A stretch of DNA of 64,000 nucleotides from VRUE01 sp036379955 (GTDB taxonomy: Bacteria > Actinomycetota > Thermoleophilia > Solirubrobacterales > 70-9): contig DASVFR010000037.1 in assembly GCA_036379955.1 (NCBI GenBank), positions 1 to 64,000 on the forward strand, written 5' to 3'. The notes beneath the pieces were generated by a model, which saw only the letters and a list, made by a program, of their open reading frames with translations, was not told the DNA's origin and searched no databases. Below, piece after piece: positions 54,381-62,049 of the stretch; position 1 is the first letter of the stretch; each line of letters opens with the position of its first letter. A program made the position numbers and the translations under genes.

Positions 54381-55111
54381 CCCTCGCGGCGGTAGTCGCC
54401 GCGGCTCAGGTGGTGCTCGAGAAAGACGTAGAGGACGATGAAGAGGTAGCGGCTGCCCATCTCGTTGAGGTGGAGCTTGGAGACGCCGGCCTTGCGGTTG
54501 GTCCAGGAGATCGGCACGATTCCGTAGCTGTATCCGCGCACCACCGCCTTCAGCGGCAGCTCGACCGTGAGGTTGAAGTGGTTGGAGAGGAAGGGCCGCA
54601 GGTTTTCGATCACCTCGCGGCGGTAGGCCTTGAAGGCGTTGGTCGTGTCGTTGTAGCGGTGGCGGAAGAGGACGCGGATCCCCCAGTTGACGATCCGGTT
54701 CATGATCAGCTTCGAGCGCGGATAGTCGAGGACCTGGGAGCCGTGCATGAAGCGCGAGCCGAAGGCGCACTCATAGCCCTCCTCCAGCAGGCGCTGGTAG
54801 GCGACCAGGTCCTGGGGACTGTCGGAGCCATCGGCCATCACGATCGCCACCGCGTCGCCGTCGAAGGCGTCGAGCCCGGCGCGCACCGCGAAGCCGAAGC
54901 CGTTGCGGAAGGGCGAGGGCAGGCAGCGGACCTGGGGGTGGCCCGCGGCGATGCCTTCGACGACCGCGGCCGTGCCGTCGGTGCTCGAGTCGTCGACGAC
55001 GATCACCTCGTGCTCGATGCCCTCGGCAGAGAGGGCGGAGACGATGCCCTCGACCGTCTCCTCGACCACCTCCTCCTCGTTGTGGGCGGGGATGACGACG
55101 GAGAGCTTCAT
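54377..55111 (-). CDS. GT2 glycosyltransferase (dolichol-phosphate mannosyltransferase-like)
   Basis: 244 residues. GT-A fold: LSVVIPAHNEEEVVEETVEG, EVIVVDDSSTDGTA, metal site IVMADGSDSPQDLV, then GSRFMHGSQVLDYP and NAFKAYRREVIE, typical of the polyprenyl-phosphate hexose synthases. ATG 55111 overlaps the upstream epimerase stop (ATGA). It probably supplies the neighbouring GT87 enzyme. Confidence 0.87.
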   Translation of the reverse strand: MKLSVVIPAHNEEEVVEETVEGIVSALSAEGIEHEVIVVDDSSTDGTAAVVEGIAAGHPQVRCLPSPFRNGFGFAVRAGLDAFDGDAVAIVMADGSDSPQDLVAYQRLLEEGYECAFGSRFMHGSQVLDYPRSKLIMNRIVNWGIRVLFRHRYNDTTNAFKAYRREVIENLRPFLSNHFNLTVELPLKAVVRGYSYGIVPISWTNRKAGVSKLHLNEMGSRYLFIVLYVFLEHHLSRGDYRREG

Positions 55112-56181
55112 GCAGGGGCAGAGGTCCAGCGCTCGGCGTTGGCCTCGTGGATTTCGCGCAGGATCTGCTCCAGGCCGCGCCGCGGGCGCCAGCCGCCGTG
55201 CTCGGAGCCGAACTCGCCGAGGTCGCTGATCCACCAGCGGTGGTCGCCGACGCGCGCCTCCTCGCCCATCTCCCAGCGCAGCTCGCGCCCCGCGACGCGC
55301 TCGCAGAGCTCGATCGCCTCCAGCATCGAGCAGGCGTTCTCGCGACCGCCGCCGATGTTGTAGACGGCAGCGGGGCGGGGCCTTTCGTGGAAGAGGAGGA
55401 AGGCGTCGACCAGGTCGGCGGCGTGCACGTTGTCGCGCACCTGCTTGCCCTCGTAGCCGAAGACGGTGTAGGGCTCGCCGGTGACGGTGCACTTCATCAG
55501 GTAGGCGAGGAAGCCGTGCAGCTGGGCGCCAGCGTGGTTGGGCCCGGTCAGGCAGCCGCCGCGGAAGCAGACGGTGGGCATGTCGAAGTAGCGCCCGTAC
55601 TCCTGCACCAGCAGGTCGGCGGCCGCCTTGGAGGCGCCGAAGAGCGAGTGCAGGGTGGAGTCGATCGACATCGAGGTGTCGATGCCGCCGAAGTAGGGAT
55701 GGTCCTCGGGCAGCTCAAGCCGGGTCTCCAGCTCCTCCAGGGGCAGGCGATTGGGGGTGTCGCCGTAGACCTTGTTGGTCGAGGTGAAGACGAAGGTCGC
55801 CTCGGGGCAGCGGTTGCGGGTCGCCTCGAGCAGGTTGAGCGTGCCGTTGGCGTTGATCCCGAAATCGGCCTGCGGGTCGCTCGCGGCCCAGTCGTGGGAG
55901 GGCTGGGCGGCGGTATGGACGACGAGCTCGATCGCGCCGCCGGCCTCGGCGAAGACGCGGTCGATCCCCTCGGCGTCGCGGATGTCCAGATCGACCGTGC
56001 GGAACGTCTCGAGCTCGCGCTCGAGCCGCTCGGTCACCAAGGCGGTCGAGGCCTCCGGCCCGAAGAGGCGGGCCCGGGTGTCGTTCTCGATCCCGATCAC
56101 GTCGTAGCCGGCCTCGACCAGGCGGGAGGTGGACTCGGAGCCGATCAGGCCCCCTGATCCGGTCACAATCGCAGTCGGCAT
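55108..56181 (-). CDS. NAD-dependent sugar-nucleotide epimerase (CDP-paratose 2-epimerase-like)
   Basis: 357 residues, extended SDR. NAD motif TGSGGLIGSE near the N-terminus, then ENDTRARLFGPEAST, a block that I associate with CDP-paratose/tyvelose 2-epimerases. Later HTAAQPSHDWAASDP and a modified catalytic region around STNKVYGDTPNRL. ATG 56181 follows AGGAAG. The exact sugar is not certain; the operon context says surface glycan. Confidence 0.85.
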   Translation of the reverse strand: MPTAIVTGSGGLIGSESTSRLVEAGYDVIGIENDTRARLFGPEASTALVTERLERELETFRTVDLDIRDAEGIDRVFAEAGGAIELVVHTAAQPSHDWAASDPQADFGINANGTLNLLEATRNRCPEATFVFTSTNKVYGDTPNRLPLEELETRLELPEDHPYFGGIDTSMSIDSTLHSLFGASKAAADLLVQEYGRYFDMPTVCFRGGCLTGPNHAGAQLHGFLAYLMKCTVTGEPYTVFGYEGKQVRDNVHAADLVDAFLLFHERPRPAAVYNIGGGRENACSMLEAIELCERVAGRELRWEMGEEARVGDHRWWISDLGEFGSEHGGWRPRRGLEQILREIHEANAERWTSAPA

Positions 56182-56203
56182 CGCTTCCTCGTGTCTCCTT
56201 CGT

Positions 56204-57271
56204 CTAGCGCCCGAATCCCAGCGCGGCGCGCAGCTCGTCCTCGTGCTCGGCGGACCAGTCAAGCAGGTCGGCCAGGACCTCGCGCGGCTCGCGGCGCGGC
56301 CGCCACGAGGTTATGGAGTGCAGGCGCGAGCAGTCGCTGAGGTAGACGGGCACGTCGCCGGGGCGGTTCTCCGGCTCGGCGCCGATCGGCACCTCGCGGC
56401 CGGTCAGCTCGCGGCAGAGCGCGGTCGTCTCCAGCAGCGAGAGGCTGCCCGCGCGGCCGCCGCCGACGTTGGCGACGACGCCCGCCCAGCGCTGCGGCTC
56501 GCGCAGCTGCTCGTCGACCAGGTCGAGCAGGTCCTCAACGTGCAGCAGGTCCCGCACCTGCTTGCCCGAGCCGCCGTAGCCGATGTAGGAGAGGGGGCGG
56601 CCGAAGAGGTGGCTGAGCAGCCACCAGGAGAAGACGCCCTGGTCGACCTTGCCCATCTGCCAGGGGCCGGCGATCACGCCGCAGCGGTCGACCACCGCGC
56701 GCAGGCCGAAGGCGTCGGCGTACTCCTCGATCAGGTGCTCGGCGGAGAGCTTGGTCGCGCCGTAGAGGGTCCGCGGGCCGGCCATCGGGAAGTCCTCGGA
56801 GACGCCGGCCGGGCCGGCGCCGGGGACCGGCTGCTCGGCGGCGAGCTCGAAGCGGGTCTCCGCCTCCTCCAGGGCCAGCTGCAGCTGCGGCGCCACCGGG
56901 TAGACGCGGCTGGTCGAGAGGAAGACGACGAAGGCATTCTCGGCCCGGGCGCGCTCGAGGCAGTTGAAGGCGCCCACCAGGTTCGTCTGCACCGAGTAGG
57001 AGGCGTCGGCGAAGCCGGCCAGGACCGAGGGCTCGGCCGAGCACTCGAGCATCGCCTCGAAGGGCCCGGCCGCGGCGAGGTCGGCCGGCTCGCGCACGTC
57101 GCCGTGGACGAACTCGACGCCGGCCTCGCGCAGGCGCGGCAGGTTCAGCTCCGAGCCGCGCCGCATCAGGTTGTCGAGGGCGACGATCTCCCACTCGGGA
57201 TGGCGCGCCGCGAGGCCGACGCAGAGGTTGGCGCCGACGAAGCCGGCGCCGCCGGTGACCAGTATCCGCAC
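56204..57271 (-). CDS. NAD-dependent epimerase/dehydratase
   Basis: 355 residues, extended SDR fold. MRILVTGGAGFVGANLC is the NAD site, with LDNLMRRGSELNLPRL and a YGATK active site (Tyr/Lys). It resembles the epimerase encoded downstream and probably acts on a related nucleotide sugar. GTG start at 57271 with TATAGT (minus, 57283-57278) ending 6 bases earlier, implying leaderless translation. First gene of the four-gene minus-strand glycan operon. Confidence 0.84.
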   Translation of the reverse strand: MRILVTGGAGFVGANLCVGLAARHPEWEIVALDNLMRRGSELNLPRLREAGVEFVHGDVREPADLAAAGPFEAMLECSAEPSVLAGFADASYSVQTNLVGAFNCLERARAENAFVVFLSTSRVYPVAPQLQLALEEAETRFELAAEQPVPGAGPAGVSEDFPMAGPRTLYGATKLSAEHLIEEYADAFGLRAVVDRCGVIAGPWQMGKVDQGVFSWWLLSHLFGRPLSYIGYGGSGKQVRDLLHVEDLLDLVDEQLREPQRWAGVVANVGGGRAGSLSLLETTALCRELTGREVPIGAEPENRPGDVPVYLSDCSRLHSITSWRPRREPREVLADLLDWSAEHEDELRAALGFGR

Positions 57272-57277
57272 GCCGGG

Positions 57278-57285
57278 ACTATATG
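57278..57285. promoter_or_regulatory. Overlapping divergent -10 boxes
   Basis: TATAGT on the minus strand (57283-57278) and TATATG on the plus strand (57280-57285) overlap by four bases. They lie 6 and 11 bases before the two divergent GTG codons (57271 and 57297), which are only 25 bases apart. Both messages would be leaderless and the two promoters could not be open together. Confidence 0.55.
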
Positions 57286-57296
57286 TTGCGCGGCCG

Positions 57297-59246
57297 GTGG
57301 CAAAGGAAGGCTCGACGTCGCAGGGCAGGCGGCCGTTCTCGGCGGCCCGGGAGTGGACGGCCTCGCACCCGGTCGCGACCGCGGCGCTCGCCTACGGCCT
57401 GCTCGCCGTGGCCGCCGCCATCGCCGCCTTCTACTCGCTCTTCGATCAGTTCGCCTTCTACGACGACGAGGGAACGCTGCTGGTCGCGCTGAAGGCGTTC
57501 GCCGGCGGCCAGGCGCTCTACCGCGACATCTACGCCGCCTACGGGCCGTTCTTCTTCGACGTCTTCGGCGGTTTCTTCGCCCTCACCGGATGGGCGGTCA
57601 CCAACGACGCCAGCCGCCTGATTGTCGGCGTCGTCTGGATCGCGAGCAGCGTCGGCTTCGGCGTCGCCGTCCAGCGGCTCAGCGGCCGCCTGGCCCTGGG
57701 GCTCGGCGGCGCGATCGTCGCCTTCTCGACCCTCAGCGTGCTCGCCGCCGAGCCGATGCACCCGCAGGTGGCGATCGCGCCGCTGCTCGCCGGGATCACC
57801 CTGCTCGTCGCGCTCGGGCCCAGCCACAGGGTCGCCTGGGCCGGGGCGGCTACCGGGGCGCTGATCGGCTGCCTGGTGCTGACCAAGATCAACGTCGGCG
57901 GCTACGCCGCGATCGCCGCGGCGGTGGCCGCGGTCTTCGCCTGGGGGCCGCTCTACCGCCGCCGCTGGCTGCGCTGGCTGGCGGTGGCGGGCCTTCTCCT
58001 CCTGCCCTTCGCGGTCATGCTCCCCGACCTGCGCGAAGAATGGGTGCGCGACTTCGCCGCGCTCGAGCTGCTCGCCTTCGCTGCGGTGGCGATCGCCGCC
58101 CACACGGCGCGGCCGTCGCCGGGTGAGCCCGAAGCGCGGCTCGGGCGCTGGCTGCTGGCGGGGCTGGTGGGCGCGGTGGGAGCGGCCGTCGCGATCCTCG
58201 CCCTGCTCGTGCTGACCGGGCCGAGCGTCTCGGAGGCCTACGACGGGATCGTCACCCAGGGACTGAAGCTGCGCAGCGCCTTCATGATCCCGCTCACCAC
58301 GCCGGGGGCGGCGATCGACTGGGGCATCTTCGCGGTCGCCGCCGCCGGTCTGACCGTCTGGCTGCGCCGCGAAGGGACGGCAGGGCCCTCGCTCTGGCCG
58401 GGCCTGCTGCGCGTCGGGGCCGGGGTCGCGATCTGGTTCACGGTCGTCGGCTCCTCGCCGCTCTCGCTCAGCCCGACCGGCAACTACATCGCCTTGCCGA
58501 TGGCGCTGGCCTGGATCGTCGCCCTGGCTCCGTCCGGCGCTACCGAGGCTCCCTACCGTCGCTTCGCCCGCATCTTCCTGCCGCTGCTGGCGGTGGCCCA
58601 GACCCTCCAGGCCTACCCGGTCGCGGGCAGCCAGGTCCGCATCGCCTCGGTCGCCTTCGTCGCGGTCGGCGCCGTCTGCATGAGCGACGGGATCGGCCAG
58701 CTGCGCGCCTGGAGCGCCGCGGCGGGCTGGCGGGCGCCGCGCTTCGAGGCGGCGAGCCTGGCGGCGACCGCGGCCCTCGCCGCGGTGCTCGGCTTCCACT
58801 CAATCGTCTCCTCGGCCGCGGGCGGGCTGGTCGCCTACGGGGAACGTCCGGCGCTGCCCTACCCCGGCGCCGACCTCCTGCACCTCGCCCCGCCGCAGGG
58901 CGAAGAATACGTCCAGCTCGTCGACCTCCTGCACGAGCACGGCTGCACCACCTTCATCGGCTTCCCCAACGTCGACAGCCTCTATCTCTTTGCCGAAATC
59001 GAGCCGCCGAAGCCGAACGCGCCGGGCGCCTGGCCGATCCTCCTGCCGCACGACCAGCAGCGGCGCGTGGTCGAGCAGATGCGCGCCTCGCCCCGTCCCT
59101 GCGCGATCCGCAACGATGGCCTCGCCGACACCGCCTGGCTGCACGGCACCCCGCCCGACGAAAGCGAACCCCTGATCCACTACATCTTCGACGACTTCAA
59201 GACCGTCGACACGGTCGGGGAATTCGAATTCCAGGTGGCGAAGTAG
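57297..59246 (+). CDS. Polytopic membrane protein, GT39/PMT-like
   Basis: 649 residues with about 11 transmembrane helices. The first outer loop, FAFYDDEGTLLVALKAFAGG...YRDIYAAYGPFFF, has the acidic DDE and the YGP motif of GT-C-type sugar transferases. A C-terminal extracytoplasmic region of about 150 residues contains LVDLLHEHGCTTFIGF. GTG 57297 is preferred because the conserved region begins soon after and a -10 box lies 11 bases upstream. The substrate is unknown. Confidence 0.75.
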   Translation: MAKEGSTSQGRRPFSAAREWTASHPVATAALAYGLLAVAAAIAAFYSLFDQFAFYDDEGTLLVALKAFAGGQALYRDIYAAYGPFFFDVFGGFFALTGWAVTNDASRLIVGVVWIASSVGFGVAVQRLSGRLALGLGGAIVAFSTLSVLAAEPMHPQVAIAPLLAGITLLVALGPSHRVAWAGAATGALIGCLVLTKINVGGYAAIAAAVAAVFAWGPLYRRRWLRWLAVAGLLLLPFAVMLPDLREEWVRDFAALELLAFAAVAIAAHTARPSPGEPEARLGRWLLAGLVGAVGAAVAILALLVLTGPSVSEAYDGIVTQGLKLRSAFMIPLTTPGAAIDWGIFAVAAAGLTVWLRREGTAGPSLWPGLLRVGAGVAIWFTVVGSSPLSLSPTGNYIALPMALAWIVALAPSGATEAPYRRFARIFLPLLAVAQTLQAYPVAGSQVRIASVAFVAVGAVCMSDGIGQLRAWSAAAGWRAPRFEAASLAATAALAAVLGFHSIVSSAAGGLVAYGERPALPYPGADLLHLAPPQGEEYVQLVDLLHEHGCTTFIGFPNVDSLYLFAEIEPPKPNAPGAWPILLPHDQQRRVVEQMRASPRPCAIRNDGLADTAWLHGTPPDESEPLIHYIFDDFKTVDTVGEFEFQVAK

Positions 59247-59267
59247 AACGAGCGCGATGCCGCCGGC

Positions 59268-60272
59268 TCAGCCGACCGGCGACCGGGACATCTGCTGCTC
59301 GGCCTGCGCGTGGATCCACTCGTAGGTCTTCGTCAGACCGTCGCGCAGCGAGATCGAGGGCTGCCAGCCGTACGTCCGCTCGATCAGGGCGTTGTCGGAG
59401 TTGCGCCCTCGCACTCCCTGCGGCGCGTCCAGCTTGTAGCTCCGCTCCAGCTCGATGCCGGCGATCTCCTCAGCCAGGTCGACGAGCTGGTTGATGGTCA
59501 CGAGCTCGGAGGAGCCGAGGTTGATCGGCTCGATCCGGGGGCCCTCGGCGATCATCAGGGTCCCCTTCACGCAGTCGTCGATGTACATGAAGCTGCGGGT
59601 CTGCTTGCCGTCGCCCCAGATCTCGATCCGGTGCTCGCCGCTGAGCTGCGCTTCCGCCACCTTGCGGCAGATCGCCGCCGGCGCCTTCTCGCGACCCCCG
59701 TCCCAGGTCCCATGCGGCCCGTAGGCGTTGTGGTAGCGGGCGACGCGGGTCTCGAGGCCGAAGTCCTCCATGAAGTGACGGCACATGCGCTCGCTGAAGA
59801 GCTTCTCCCAGCCGTAGCCGTCCTCCGGCATCGCCGGGTAGGCGTCGGCCTCGCGCAGCGCCACCACCTCGGGGCTGCCCTGCTTTTCGGCCGCGTAGAC
59901 GCACGCCGAGGAGGAGTAGAAGAAGCGCTCGACGCCGCTGTCGCGCGCCGCGATCAGCATGTGGGTCGAGGGCAGCACCGAGAGCATGCAGAGGGCTTTG
60001 TTGCCCTCGATGAAGCCCATACCGCCCATGTCGCAGGCGAGGTTGTAGACCTCCGAGGCGCCCTCGACAGCCTCGCGGGCCGCCTCGAGCAGGGAGACGT
60101 CGAGGACCCGGTTGTCGGCCCCCTCGAAGACCTGATGCCACTCCTCCAGCGGCTTGCAGTCCACCGAGCGCACCTCGCGGCCCTGGCGCAGCAGCTCGCC
60201 GACGAGATGACCGCCGATGAAGCCGCCGCCGCCGGCAACGAGAACGGCGCCGCCTGGAGTCGAACTCGACAT
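59268..60272 (-). CDS. GDP-mannose 3,5-epimerase-like SDR enzyme
   Basis: 334 residues. NAD motif VAGGGGFIGGHL, the GME hallmark ACDMGGMGFIEGNK, and the active site YGWEK (Tyr/Lys), with HNAYGPHGTWDGGREKAPA and GDGKQTRSFMYIDDCV. GME converts GDP-mannose to GDP-L-galactose or gulose; in bacteria it supplies surface glycans. TAGTAT (minus, 60286-60281) ends 8 bases before the ATG, so it is leaderless and a separate transcript. Confidence 0.88.
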   Translation of the reverse strand: MSSSTPGGAVLVAGGGGFIGGHLVGELLRQGREVRSVDCKPLEEWHQVFEGADNRVLDVSLLEAAREAVEGASEVYNLACDMGGMGFIEGNKALCMLSVLPSTHMLIAARDSGVERFFYSSSACVYAAEKQGSPEVVALREADAYPAMPEDGYGWEKLFSERMCRHFMEDFGLETRVARYHNAYGPHGTWDGGREKAPAAICRKVAEAQLSGEHRIEIWGDGKQTRSFMYIDDCVKGTLMIAEGPRIEPINLGSSELVTINQLVDLAEEIAGIELERSYKLDAPQGVRGRNSDNALIERTYGWQPSISLRDGLTKTYEWIHAQAEQQMSRSPVG

Positions 60273-60340
60273 CCGCCGGAATACTAGTCAGCCACGCTCT
60301 CGGTCATCATTCGCTCGCCTTCACGCTAACCCGACCGAGG

Positions 60341-60482
60341 TCAACGGATCAGCTTGACGGCGACGCTGACTTCTGGGAGGTCTGTCCAATCTTTGTCCGC
60401 TGTGACCGCAGGCACCTCGAAACGGGCAGCCAGCGCGAGGCACGCCCGGTCGCCGAAGGACAGCCCTTGGGCACCGGGCTCG
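60341..60482 (-). pseudogene. 3' fragment of a split VapC (PIN) toxin gene
   Basis: The minus strand reads EPGAQGLSFGDRACLALAAR followed by VPAVTADKDW and ends VKLIR-stop. GLSFGDRACLALA and TADKDW are the C-terminal PIN motifs. The frame ends at the 8-bp direct repeat (60475-60482) bordering the 3.1-kb element. The matching N-terminal piece is at 63560-63617. Confidence 0.8.
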
Positions 60483-60491
60483 GGTAGTGGG

Positions 60492-60688
60492 TCAGTTTGA
60501 ACTGACCTGCGTCCTGATCGCTTCGGCCTGCGCTGGGGTCAGCAACCAACGCCCTCCTTTGCCAGGGGCATCGCCTGGAAGAGTTCATGGGCAACCCGCC
60601 GAGTTTGGCGAGCACCAGCGCTTCGCGAGCCAGTCTGAGCGCTCCCCCATAGCTGAACAGCAAGCTCGGTAGGGGTCAGCGTCTCCAT
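60492..60688 (-). pseudogene. Frameshifted small HTH-like gene
   Basis: Starting at ATG 60688 the minus strand reads METLTPTELAVQLWG...RRVAHELFQ, then loses frame. In the shifted frame it continues DAPGKGGRWLLTPAQAEAIR and stops inside the left inverted repeat. The joined ending resembles small actinobacterial DNA-binding proteins with a KGGRWxLT motif. One frame change is needed and the middle is degenerate. Confidence 0.45.
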
Positions 60689-60830
60689 GCGCTGAGGCTA
60701 GCGAGCAATCAACCCAGCAGCGCCGCGATCAACAACGCGGGCGATTTGAGGTAGCGGGCCGCCGAGCTGTCGCCTATGCGAGACTGGGACCATGAGTGCC
60801 AGACCGATCCTGCATATTTGGGTACGCGGG

Positions 60831-60860
60831 TTGACTTCTCGCCGAGATTGCCGATATGGT
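60831..60860 (+). promoter_or_regulatory. Promoter of the GNAT toxin-antitoxin candidate
   Basis: TTGACT (60831-60836) and TATGGT (60855-60860) with an 18-base spacer form a near-consensus sigma-70-type promoter. The -10 box ends 7 bases before ATG 60868, so transcription should begin at or next to the start codon. Confidence 0.65.
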
Positions 60861-60867
60861 GCCTGCG

Positions 60868-61065
60868 ATGGCCGTTGAGATTGGCGCCAATGGCGGGTTT
60901 GGCGAGTGCGTCTCCCTTACGGGAGACGATGCTACGCGCTTTGTGGACGACATTCTGCGTCCGTCTACTGACGCGCGTCGACTCGCCCATCTAGAGCGTT
61001 CCGACGAGTCTTTCGAGCGCTCCTTCTCGCCAGAGCCGATCAGCGAACTACCGACTGGCGAGTAA
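60868..61065 (+). CDS. Small protein, candidate antitoxin of the GNAT enzyme
   Basis: 65 residues. VSLTGDDATRFVDDILRPST and RRLAHLERSDESF resemble the C-terminal, toxin-binding part of DUF1778 antitoxins (a long acidic helix with L-x-x-P), but the usual ribbon-helix-helix DNA-binding half is absent. Leaderless start at 60868 (promoter 60831-60860). The gene ends 6 bases before the GNAT start codon. The assignment rests on context and weak similarity. Confidence 0.5.
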   Translation: MAVEIGANGGFGECVSLTGDDATRFVDDILRPSTDARRLAHLERSDESFERSFSPEPISELPTGE

Positions 61066-61071
61066 GCCACA

Positions 61072-61689
61072 TTGGCGCCGCAGCTCCGGCGCTTGGCGCT
61101 TCCGCTTGCTGCGCCACTGCTCGATGCGATTGGCGGGTTCGACTGCGTCGGCGAGCACCATCCAGGCGATCCGGTCGCTGACAACGTCAACAGCTTCCTG
61201 GCGGGCATGCGATTCCTAGATGGCTTGCGGCACGGCGTTAGCGCGACGTATCTCTGGATCGATCCGGGCGCTTCGCCCCAGATCGTCGGATACGCGACCT
61301 TGACCTTTGACTCAGTTCGCTTGACGAACGCAGAGAAGAGACGCATGGAGAACATCGGCTTCTCTGATTTCGGTGCCCTGCGCATCCAGATGATAGGCGT
61401 GGACCATCGCCACCAGCGAAACGGTCATGGCGGCGAGCTACTGCGAAGCGTTACGGGCCTGGCCCGCAAACTTTCCCAAGACGTAGCTGTTCGCTTCCTC
61501 CTAGCGGACGCCAATGTGCGGATGGTCGATTGGTATGAAGGAGCAGGCTTCGTACGAAACCAAGCTGACCGCTATGCGACGAGGCCCGATCCCGAGCGCA
61601 GCGTTTCGATGCGCCTCGACCTGCTTGAGGGCCTTCAAGGAGAGGGCGTCGAAGCGGCTCCCGCAGTCGCAGAGGCGATGAGCGAGTAG
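61072..61689 (+). CDS. GNAT-family N-acetyltransferase, possible TacT-like toxin
   Basis: 205 residues. The acetyl-CoA motif is HQRNGHGG (114-121, Q/R-x-x-G-x-G) after IQMIGVDHR; a conserved tyrosine, Y155, lies in VDWYEGAGFV. LLADANVRMVDWYEGAGF is the usual TacT/AtaT ending. TacT-type toxins acetylate aminoacyl-tRNA. The start is TTG 61072, 6 bases after a small antitoxin-like gene. An ordinary small-molecule acetyltransferase is the alternative. Confidence 0.75.
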   Translation: MAPQLRRLALPLAAPLLDAIGGFDCVGEHHPGDPVADNVNSFLAGMRFLDGLRHGVSATYLWIDPGASPQIVGYATLTFDSVRLTNAEKRRMENIGFSDFGALRIQMIGVDHRHQRNGHGGELLRSVTGLARKLSQDVAVRFLLADANVRMVDWYEGAGFVRNQADRYATRPDPERSVSMRLDLLEGLQGEGVEAAPAVAEAMSE

Positions 61690-62049
61690 GTCCAAAGCTA
61701 GTCAAGCAGCCTGCGATCTCTTCAAGCGACCAGACGTGATTGGCCACCCCGGTTGCCATCGCTGGCGTCCGGGGATAGCGATCCTTCAGCGCTTTGTGAG
61801 AACGGGCGAAGTTGTAGAGCCACAATCGCCAGCAGCGCCGCAGGCCACCTCCGGAGTTCTGGATCAAGGTCGGGCTAGCCGTCAGCGCTGCGCAGCTACT
61901 CACCGGCTGGCACGCGCTGCTGTCGCCCTCGTTGTGCTCGCCCTCCCGGTGTGGCTATTCCGCCCACGAGCCAATGCCGCATTCCTTTGATGGAGGCCAA
62001 GCCATAGATCGGTACGGCAAAAGTCCTCTCAAGGTAAAGGAGAAATTCT
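61690..62049 (-). pseudogene. Transposase 3' remnant and otherwise empty region
   Basis: At 61825-61703 on the minus strand the reading LYNFARSHKALK...TPAMATGVANHVWSLEEI matches the C-terminal end of DDE integrase-type transposases (N-F-x-R-x-H-x-x-L ... T-P-A-M-A-x-G-x-x-x-x-V-W-x-L-E-E). The rest of the gene is missing. From 61830 to 62030 I see nothing coding with confidence; AAGGAG at 62036-62041 is the methyltransferase ribosome site. Confidence 0.65.

Noticed and set aside
60709..60990. Minus-strand open frame of about 93 codons over the GNAT promoter
   Set aside because: It overlaps the strong plus-strand promoter and the candidate antitoxin. Its ending (SPALLIAALLG) is suggestive of a protein terminus but nothing else supports it.
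61736..61990. Plus-strand open frame of about 84 codons with a short hydrophobic end
   Set aside because: It lies over the antisense of the transposase remnant, has no ribosome site and poor coding character.
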